A stretch of 11,477 bases of DNA, from NCBI GenBank assembly GCA_963640465.1, contig CAVHYP010000066.1:1-11477 (forward strand), given 5' to 3'. The notes under the pieces were generated by a model. It ran no database searches. It saw only the letters and a program-made list of their open reading frames with translations, and was not told where the DNA came from. A program made the translations under genes and the position numbers. Source of the DNA: Colivivens sp963640465. Lineage in GTDB: Bacteria; Bacteroidota; Bacteroidia; Bacteroidales; Bacteroidaceae. Shown here piece after piece: positions 1 to 5,312 of this stretch (positions are counted from its first letter, which is position 1; every line of letters begins with the position of its first letter).

Positions 1-110
1 ATTATATAATATAATAAGGAGTAAGTAAGAAGTATTGCATTGCTTGTTTTTGCTTTGGAACGCTGGAACGCTTTGGGCTATGGAGAGGGAAATAATGGTT
101 CTCCTTATTA
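1..110 (+). repeat. Dispersed intergenic repeat, left copy (GGAACGCT tandem core)
   Basis: This segment closely resembles 11121-11233. Shared parts, in order, are an AT-rich start, ATAAGGAGTAA (14-24), a T-rich stretch, and the 18-mer TTGGAACGCTGGAACGCT (55-72), which is two tandem GGAACGCT octamers preceded by TT. TAATAAGGAG (12-21) has an exact reverse complement CTCCTTATTA at 101-110. The right copy has the equivalent AAGGAGTA/TACTCCTT arms at the same 85-base separation. The left copy may extend beyond the window. No reading frame fits it and its function is unknown. Confidence 0.7.
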
Positions 111-268
111 AGCTTCGGATGAATGTTGTTGTGAGGTCAGCGTCATGGTAATGCTAAACTTTTCAGATTTCACGGAAATACACCTACTGGCGTTTGTTCA
201 ATATCTCCTTGCATCATATCAAAACTTTCACTTATTTCTACCAATGAACTCGCAAATTGCCTCGAGCA

Positions 269-434
269 TGACAGTTATGACAGTATGACAATTAAAAAAT
301 AAGGTACCCATACTTAAGCGTCTCATCTGCTTATACCGGTTATATGATTAATAATTAGATGGTTATATCAAAAGATGGAGAAATGTTCAAATGCAGGGGT
401 ACCTTAAAAATAACTGTCACAACTGTCACCGTCA
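269..434. repeat. Inverted pair of TGACAGT clusters flanking GGTACC palindromes
   Basis: The left side has TGACAGT at 269 and 279 and TGACAAT at 287, followed by an A/T spacer and AAGGTACCC (301-309). The right side is the mirror image: GGGTACCTT (397-405), an A/T spacer, ACTGTCA at 413 and 422, and CCGTCA at 429. The arms are about 40 bp and enclose about 87 bp, which itself carries a direct repeat GGTTATAT (338 and 361). A further TGACAGT lies at 540. The layout resembles iterons or operators read from both sides, but no replication or regulator gene is adjacent. Confidence 0.7.
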
Positions 435-551
435 CGCAAAATAGCTTAACAACATTCCTAATACACTGATTTATAATGCCGTACATATGTTAATAGATTA
501 AAACATTATAACAGTCAAGTGTGATAAACAGCGATTTTCTGACAGTTTACT

Positions 552-576
552 CCATGAAAATGCCCTGTTTTCGTGG
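552..576. other. Hairpin, 9-bp stem
   Basis: CCATGAAAA (552-560) pairs with TTTTCGTGG (568-576), with one G-T wobble and the loop TGCCCTG. No T-run follows on the plus strand (GGTTTG), so it is not a typical terminator. It starts five bases after the isolated TGACAGT at 540-546. Confidence 0.5.
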
Positions 577-853
577 GTTTGTGCACGAGCCTTATAGGTT
601 TTCACCCTAGTTCTCGTCATTTTAACACTCTCAATCTTCATACGTTTCTCGTGTTTTTTGATTGGAAACTGCGTGAATTGAGGGGTAAATAGCGGGAAAA
701 CTATGGCGATTGAAGCGAAACTGTGATTGAATCCGAGGATATTGGATGCTGATAGAACTGAAAATCGGGAAATGTTAAATCAACTCTCTTTCCAGCTCTC
801 TTTCATAGGGATGAAGCATAAAACGAACGAAGGCTTGTGAGCTGCAGACAAGG

Positions 854-979
854 CGAGCGAAGCTCGGATGTCATCGTCTACGCTCTCGGAGAGAGATGAA
901 TCCTATTCCGGCTCGCATTTCAACCTACCCATCCGGATGTATTCACTTCGTGCAAAATGACGGGTAAATGATGGTTGAA
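854..979. repeat. Cluster of short palindromes and an imperfect long stem
   Basis: Within 126 bases there are CGAGC-gaa-GCTCG (854-866), CTCTC-gga-GAGAG (883-895), the perfect palindrome CATCCGGATG (930-939) and an imperfect long stem. In the stem, TTCAACC-TACCC (919-930) pairs with GGGTA...GGTTGAA (962-979), with six unpaired bases on the right arm. Such dense pairing suggests a structured RNA or a REP-like multi-copy sequence. No RNA family is recognised. Confidence 0.45.
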
Positions 980-1119
980 CTGTGATATCCGCACTCCGGC
1001 TTCACCTGAATTTCGTCTCAATCGACATCGAGAGACAAACGAATGATGAAATGTTAAATTCTGGGGATTTTTGTTCTTTACAGCAAGGGAAACAAGACCC
1101 ACAAAACAGCCCGTTTTAC

Positions 1120-1184
1120 TTTCCTGGTCAGAGAAATTTATTTTCCTAGTCAGAGAAAAAATTTTTTCCAGTCAGAGAAAAAAA
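1120..1184 (+). repeat. Three tandem 22-bp units with TCAGAGAAA core
   Basis: TCAGAGAAA occurs at 1128, 1150 and 1172, exactly 22 bases apart. Each is preceded by TTTCC plus TG, TA or nothing, then G (or AG), and followed by A/T-rich sequence. The third unit contains AGTCAGAGAAAAAAA (1170-1184), whose exact reverse complement occurs at 11244-11258 near the other end of the window. With three short imperfect units and no conserved spacer class, this is not a CRISPR array. Confidence 0.7.
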
Positions 1185-1227
1185 CTTGATAAAAGGGTAC
1201 GATATGAGGGGAAGAAAGGCTGTATCG

Positions 1228-1265
1228 AAAAAATCATCAAAATGTCGGATTAGACTGACTGATTT
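1228..1265 (-). terminator. Candidate intrinsic terminator of the six-gene minus-strand run
   Basis: On the minus strand, starting seven bases after the stop codon at 1272, AAATCA, TCA and GTC pair with GAC, TGA and TGATTT, with a one-base bulge and a four-base internal bulge. A run of six T follows. The stem is A/T-rich and broken, so the call rests mostly on its position and the T-run. Confidence 0.45.
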
Positions 1266-1271
1266 CAATTG

Positions 1272-1691
1272 CTATAATCTTCTTTCTTCTATGATAAGAA
1301 ACACCTCGTCTTTGAGGTCATCAGGCAGTTCTATCGCACGCAGTTGCAGACTTCTTACCCACCCCGCTACTTCGTCTTCTTTCATTGTGTAGAGAATATC
1401 ACGGAATTCATTCACTGCCTCATCTGAATATGCATCGGATGCAGTTCCCTGGTAGCGGTCCAGCTCTTCATCGTCGTAATATTCAATTTCTTTGCTTATG
1501 GCAGCCAACAGACTTTCTTTCTCGCATACTTCGTGTTGCCCACAACATTCCATATCGGAAGCCTGTTTGATTGAAGTCAGTTCCTTGATCTCTCCTTTTG
1601 CCAGTTTCTTCTGCAATGACTTGTTGCGGAAATAGCCCAAGATGAAAGCTACTACGCCGAGCAGAAGAAGTCCTATAATCAGATATTGCAT
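1272..1691 (-). CDS. Small membrane-anchored protein of unknown function
   Basis: This 139-residue protein has one N-terminal hydrophobic helix (about residues 3-20) followed by a basic stretch (FRNKSLQKK), so the rest should face the cytoplasm. A cysteine cluster follows (C49, C50, C56, within ECCGQHEVCEKE), which could bind a metal or be redox active. The C-terminal half is an acidic, probably helical domain containing YYDDEELDRY and VAGWVRSLQLR. The ATG at 1691 overlaps the end of aroA by 13 bases, which suggests translational coupling. A longer frame exists upstream but would run through aroA and spoil the membrane anchor. I believe similar Bacteroidales proteins are sometimes labelled phospholipase, but no lipase motif (GxSxG, HKD or a His/Asp calcium loop) is visible, so I give no function. 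Confidence 0.8.
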   Translation of the reverse strand: MQYLIIGLLLLGVVAFILGYFRNKSLQKKLAKGEIKELTSIKQASDMECCGQHEVCEKESLLAAISKEIEYYDDEELDRYQGTASDAYSDEAVNEFRDILYTMKEDEVAGWVRSLQLRAIELPDDLKDEVFLIIEERRL

Positions 1692-2893
1692 AAAACGAAT
1701 CCTGCCTTTTCCAGGTCTTGCCAGTAGGACGGATACGACTTGCTGACTACTCCCGGGTCTTCTATTATTATCTCTTTCAGTTTCAGTGCACAAGGTGCAA
1801 ATGCCATTGCCATCCGATGGTCTTTATATGTTTTGATTGACTGAATGGCTGATGTCGGAGCGTATGTGCCGTCCCATGTCATGGAATCTGCGTCGGCATT
1901 GATTGTATAGCCAAGCTTGGCAAGTTCGCATTGCAAGGCTGATATGCGGTCGGTCTCTTTTATGCGCAGGGTCTTCAGACCGGTGAAATGGAATCTGATG
2001 TTTTCCATGCAGCAAGTTACCACGATGGTTTGCACAAGGTCCGGACATTCACCGAAATCGTACTCAAACACGTTTCCACCGCCTTGCACTGCAGCTATCT
2101 GCCGATAGATGCTGTCACACACCTTGTCTCCCTGAAGACTTTGCATTGACAGACCTTTGAGGCCGAAGGCTGAATGACAGCCCGCAATCGATGCAATTTC
2201 ATACCAATAGGATGAAGCTGTCCAGTCTGTCTCAATGGAAATGGATTTGTCTGAAGGAAGAAAGTTGTATCCATGTGACACAACGATGGTGTTTTGGTCT
2301 TTCCATTCTACGGTGGCGCCGAACTGCTTCATCAGACCAACCGTTATATCTATATACGGACGCGATACAACCTGTCCCTTGAGTTTCAGTACCAGACCGT
2401 CAGCGAGTGTTGGAGCAATCATCAACAGGGCAGAGATGAATTGTGAACTGACACTGCCGTCCAGTTCGATTGTTCCGCCCCGCATCGATGGATTACCGGT
2501 AATCTTCAGCGGCGGAAATCCGTCTTTGTCCGCATATTCTATCTCAGCGCCTAATGTACGCAATGCATCAACCAGTATGCCGATAGGGCGTTCTCTGAGC
2601 CGTTCTGTGCCTGTGATAATCCTTGTGCCAGGGGTGACAGAAAGATATGCAGTAGCAAAACGCATGGCAGTACCAGCAGCACCAACATCTGCAATTGTTT
2701 CATTAGACTGAAGCAACTGGGCAAGGACACGGATGTCATCACACAGATCTGTCAGAGGTCTTCCAAGTGTTTTGTCTGGGGAGATTCCATTGAGTGCCGA
2801 CATGATGAGCATACGGTTGGCTATGCTCTTTGACGGAGGGAGTTCAACCGTACATTTCCTCAGTGTGTCTGGTGCAGTTACTTTCAGTCTCAT
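1679..2893 (-). CDS. aroA: 3-phosphoshikimate 1-carboxyvinyltransferase (EPSP synthase)
   Basis: This enzyme joins phosphoenolpyruvate to shikimate 3-phosphate to make EPSP, the sixth step of the shikimate pathway, in the cytoplasm. At 404 residues it is slightly shorter than E. coli AroA (427). Visible signatures are PPSKSIANR (19-27), AAGTAMR (72-78), ERPIGIL (101-107), SSQFISALLM (149-158), CPDLVQT (283-289, probably carrying the catalytic Asp), KETDR (312-316) and DHRMAM (358-363). These order the two inside-out alpha/beta domains of the family. In the PEP/glyphosate loop, the positions equivalent to E. coli N94 and P101 are Ala72 and Phe79, while the G96 equivalent (Gly74) is kept. The gene starts with ATG 24 bases after the purA stop and overlaps the next gene, so it is probably mid-operon. 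Confidence 0.96.
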   Translation of the reverse strand: MRLKVTAPDTLRKCTVELPPSKSIANRMLIMSALNGISPDKTLGRPLTDLCDDIRVLAQLLQSNETIADVGAAGTAMRFATAYLSVTPGTRIITGTERLRERPIGILVDALRTLGAEIEYADKDGFPPLKITGNPSMRGGTIELDGSVSSQFISALLMIAPTLADGLVLKLKGQVVSRPYIDITVGLMKQFGATVEWKDQNTIVVSHGYNFLPSDKSISIETDWTASSYWYEIASIAGCHSAFGLKGLSMQSLQGDKVCDSIYRQIAAVQGGGNVFEYDFGECPDLVQTIVVTCCMENIRFHFTGLKTLRIKETDRISALQCELAKLGYTINADADSMTWDGTYAPTSAIQSIKTYKDHRMAMAFAPCALKLKEIIIEDPGVVSKSYPSYWQDLEKAGFVLCNI

Positions 2894-2917
2894 AAAACAA
2901 ATTTGGTTTGGAATCGT

Positions 2918-4180
2918 TTACCGTATGATTGTCTGTTCGCGGTCAGGACCAACTGAAATGATGGCAATTGGTGTTTCCAGTTGCTTTTCCAGGAATGCGA
3001 TGTAGTCCTTGAATGCCTGTGGCAATTCCTCCTCTGAAGAGCATTTGGAAAGGTCTTGCTTCCATCCCGGCATCTCCACATAGATTGGCTGTATTCCTTC
3101 GTTTATGTTGTATGGGAAATAATCCACGAACTGTCCGTTCTGATTGTATGCCACACAGGCCTTGACTGTCTCGAATCCATCAAGCACATCACTCTTCATC
3201 ATGATTAGTTTGGTCACACCATTTATCATGATTGAATATTTGAGGGCAACAAGGTCTATCCATCCACAGCGGCGTTCACGTCCTGTGACTGCGCCATACT
3301 CATGACCGATGGCACGGATTTTGTCGCCTGTCTCGTCAAACAGTTCTGTCGGGAATGGACCTGCACCTACTCGTGTGCAATAGGCTTTCATGATTCCGTA
3401 GACTTCACCAATCTTGTTCGGACCTAATCCCAGTCCGGTGCAAGCGCCTGCGCAAATGGTGTTGCTGGAAGTGACGAATGGATATGAACCGAAATCCACA
3501 TCGAGCATTGTACCCTGAGCTCCTTCGCAAAGGATTGACTTTCCTTCCTTGAGGAGGTTGTTCACTTCGTGTTCACTGTCAACGAACTTGAATTGCTTCA
3601 TGTATTCAATGCCTTCCATCCAGTGCTTCTCCACGTCTGTGATGTCAAAGTCAGTATAGTTCAAGGCTTTCAGCATCTGCATATGTCTTGACTTGTGCTC
3701 TGCATATTTCTCTGCAAAATTCTCGAGAATATCTCCCACACGAAGTCCGTTGCGGCTTATCTTGTCTGTGTATGTAGGACCGATGCCTTTGCCGGTCGTC
3801 CCCACCTTGTTCTTTCCTTTTGCTGCTTCGTAAGCTGCATCAAGCAGACGGTGTGTAGGCATAATCAAATGAGCCTTCTTCGAGATGTGCAGGCGGCTCT
3901 TGAGTTCATGTCCTGATTTTTCTAGTTCCTTGGCTTCGTCCATAAAGAGGTCGGGTGCCAATACCACACCGTTACCGATGATATTGACTTTCTCTCCCTG
4001 GAATATGCCTGAAGGGATGGAACGGAGCACGTATTTCTGTCCCTCGAACTCAAGGGTGTGTCCTGCGTTCGGACCTCCCTGGAATCTGGCTACCACATCG
4101 TATCTGGGAGTAAGGACGTCCACTACCTTACCTTTCCCTTCGTCTCCCCACTGGAGACCTAAAAGAACATCTACTTTCAT
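2918..4180 (-). CDS. purA: Adenylosuccinate synthetase
   Basis: PurA condenses IMP with aspartate using GTP to form adenylosuccinate, the first committed step to AMP. The 420-residue product has the normal length. It shows the phosphate-binding loop GDEGKGK (12-18) with the expected catalytic Asp13, GGPNAGHT with His41, TTGKGIGPTYTDK (128-140), ILCEGAQGTMLD (216-227), GRERRCGW (300-307), KSDVLD (329-334) and the guanine-binding GPDRE (411-415). The start MKVDVLLGLQWGDEG is chosen because family members begin a few residues before the P-loop. An in-frame extension of 20 Lys-rich codons would read inside the fur-like gene. The chosen ATG overlaps that gene's TGA as ATGA, a standard sign of coupled translation. 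Confidence 0.97.
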   Translation of the reverse strand: MKVDVLLGLQWGDEGKGKVVDVLTPRYDVVARFQGGPNAGHTLEFEGQKYVLRSIPSGIFQGEKVNIIGNGVVLAPDLFMDEAKELEKSGHELKSRLHISKKAHLIMPTHRLLDAAYEAAKGKNKVGTTGKGIGPTYTDKISRNGLRVGDILENFAEKYAEHKSRHMQMLKALNYTDFDITDVEKHWMEGIEYMKQFKFVDSEHEVNNLLKEGKSILCEGAQGTMLDVDFGSYPFVTSSNTICAGACTGLGLGPNKIGEVYGIMKAYCTRVGAGPFPTELFDETGDKIRAIGHEYGAVTGRERRCGWIDLVALKYSIMINGVTKLIMMKSDVLDGFETVKACVAYNQNGQFVDYFPYNINEGIQPIYVEMPGWKQDLSKCSSEEELPQAFKDYIAFLEKQLETPIAIISVGPDREQTIIR

Positions 4181-4659
4181 TGTGTATTTTGTTTTAGTTT
4201 TCTTTTTTCTCTGTTTATCTTGCTCTGACACTTGTTGCACACTCCGAAAATGAGCACTGAACAGTTGGTCATCTTGAACTTTTTGTATTTCTTCTCTGTA
4301 AAGAATCTCTCTACGCTTGCGTCCTTGAACTCAAACACCTGGTTGCACACATTGCATATCAGATGATGGTGTGTGGCTGTCTGTACGCATGCCTCGTATT
4401 CGTATGTACCGCCTCCGATAGGGTGCTTTATCACCAAGCCCAGTTTGAAGAACAGTTCGAGGTTGTTGTACACCGTCACCCGGTTGACCTGCAGGATTTC
4501 ATCCATGTAGTTTTTCAGCTGGTCGACTGTGAATGGGGTGTTGACAGAATAAGTAGCCTCCAGCACTGCCATGCGTTCTGGAGTGATTCGCATCTTCTTC
4601 ATCTTGATGTAGTCAATCAGAATCTGCTTAGCCTGAACCAACTTTAGACTTTCACCCAT
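4177..4659 (-). CDS. Fur-family metal-dependent transcriptional regulator
   Basis: This is a 160-residue protein of the ferric uptake regulator superfamily, which bind DNA as metal-loaded dimers. The winged helix lies at about residues 24-80 (RITPERMAVLEA, then TVDQLKNYMDEI and VNRVTVYNNLELFFKLGLV). The dimer/metal domain has THHHLICNVC (96-105) and a second CxxC, CNKC (141-144); the two CxxC pairs form the usual structural zinc site. The well conserved Arg after TVY in the recognition helix is Asn here (TVYNN). The sequence does not tell whether it senses iron, zinc or peroxide, so I give no symbol. I use the ATG at 4659; a GTG three codons upstream (4668) is possible. It follows the alkD-like gene by 56 bases containing a repeat cluster that could be its operator, and overlaps purA by four bases. 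Confidence 0.92.
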   Translation of the reverse strand: MGESLKLVQAKQILIDYIKMKKMRITPERMAVLEATYSVNTPFTVDQLKNYMDEILQVNRVTVYNNLELFFKLGLVIKHPIGGGTYEYEACVQTATHHHLICNVCNQVFEFKDASVERFFTEKKYKKFKMTNCSVLIFGVCNKCQSKINREKRKLKQNTQ

Positions 4660-4665
4660 ACCTTT

Positions 4666-4757
4666 CACTTAATGATGTACAATTCCATATCTTTCGACTA
4701 ATGATTCACCTTCGCTTAACGATTCACAGATTTATATTTTTCGCTCAATGACGCGCA
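4666..4757. repeat. Diverged 47-bp tandem duplication with four 16-bp motifs before the Fur-family gene
   Basis: Four related 16-mers occur on the plus strand: CACTTAATGATGTACA (4666), CGACTAATGATTCACC (4695), CGCTTAACGATTCACA (4713) and CGCTCAATGACGCGCA (4742). Spacings are 29, 18 and 29, which means a 47-bp unit (4666-4712) is repeated as 4713-4759; by eye about two thirds of positions match. The right unit covers the last codons and stop of the alkD-like gene, the left one reaches the start of the fur-like gene. The AATGAT/TGATTCA cores are A/T-rich dyad-like sequences as seen in Fur-family operators, so autoregulation is possible. A neutral duplication is the alternative. Confidence 0.6.
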
Positions 4758-5312
4758 AACATTGTTTGCCAGTTTCCTCAGCGAGAGGTTGCTGCTGTTA
4801 ATCGCGGCTTCTGCCTGGTCTCTCAGTTCGTCTACTGACCTTTCCTGCAGTTCGTTCTTGCGTATCAGATGGCAGATGGTGCTGAATCCGCATATCTGCT
4901 GTATCTCGCTGTCGGATGCAATCCACTGGAAAGCTTTGTCCGCTGCATAGGGCAAGTCCTTGAACAGGAGGAGGCTTACTGTCTGTGCTATCTCTGCTGT
5001 CCTGATGCTTTCAACCCAGATATCGGCTATTTCCGGACAAAACGTGTCGACTGGCTGTGTCATGGCTGCCAATATCTTGCATTCCCTCACTGATTCTTTC
5101 CACAGAGCCTGCGCCAATTGATGGTCTTTACCGAACTCTTTTGCAATGTCCTGCAGTCGCGGCAGTTCGACACCAAAATTGATGCGGTAGTCGTCTGTCT
5201 GCCTCATCGCCGCTGATGCCACGCCATTCATGTTGGCATGCAACTCCCGCTTAATTATTGACAAGAGGGAGTGTACGGTAGTCTCTGCTGTATCTGAGCA
5301 TTTGTTCTGCAT
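4716..5312 (-). CDS. DNA alkylation repair protein, AlkD-like HEAT-repeat fold
   Basis: This 198-residue, mostly helical protein matches the DNA alkylation repair family (AlkC/AlkD type). In AlkD itself, stacked HEAT-like helical repeats cradle the DNA and promote removal of N3- and N7-alkylated purines. The recognisable block is the N-terminal segment MNGVASAAMRQ (28-38), INFGVELPRLQDIA (44-57) and LAQALWKESVRECKILAAM (66-84), followed by further amphipathic helices to the end. I cannot confidently place the AlkD catalytic Asp and Trp residues, so glycosylase activity is inferred from family only; some relatives have other or unknown roles. The ATG at 5312 keeps the helix before MNG and overlaps the peptidase gene by 62 bases. 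A shorter start at 5231 would avoid the overlap but remove that helix. Confidence 0.82.
   Translation of the reverse strand: MQNKCSDTAETTVHSLLSIIKRELHANMNGVASAAMRQTDDYRINFGVELPRLQDIAKEFGKDHQLAQALWKESVRECKILAAMTQPVDTFCPEIADIWVESIRTAEIAQTVSLLLFKDLPYAADKAFQWIASDSEIQQICGFSTICHLIRKNELQERSVDELRDQAEAAINSSNLSLRKLANNVCASLSEKYKSVNR

Larger units (their letters stand above)
111..1227. other. Gene-poor, repeat-rich region
   Basis: I see no convincing gene in these 1.1 kb. Only short open frames exist. One minus-strand frame (498-641, 47 codons, rich in Lys/Arg) reads through a hairpin at 552-576. Another minus-strand frame (170-274, about 34 codons) ends in MMQGDIEQTPVGVFP and could be the tail of a decayed gene. 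A third (920-1102) starts with GTG and crosses palindromes. The region is better described by its repeats and hairpins, listed separately. It may be degraded mobile DNA or a multi-copy intergenic sequence. Confidence 0.6.

Noticed and set aside
920..1102. 60-codon minus-strand frame in the left gene-poor region
   Set aside because: It starts with GTG, has no ribosome binding site, crosses palindromes and the long stem, and looks like a frame in a multi-copy repeat; I do not call it a gene.
1120..1184. CRISPR array
   Set aside because: There are only three short imperfect units with 22-base period, no unique spacers and no cas genes.
1692..1793. Upstream extension of the small membrane protein by 34 codons
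   Set aside because: It runs inside the conserved 3' end of aroA and would bury the N-terminal membrane helix.
2235..2711. 158-codon plus-strand open frame opposite aroA
   Set aside because: Antisense shadow of conserved AroA codons with no recognisable motif.
4181..4240. Upstream extension of purA by 20 Lys-rich codons
   Set aside because: It lies within the Fur-family gene in another frame, and PurA proteins begin just before the P-loop.
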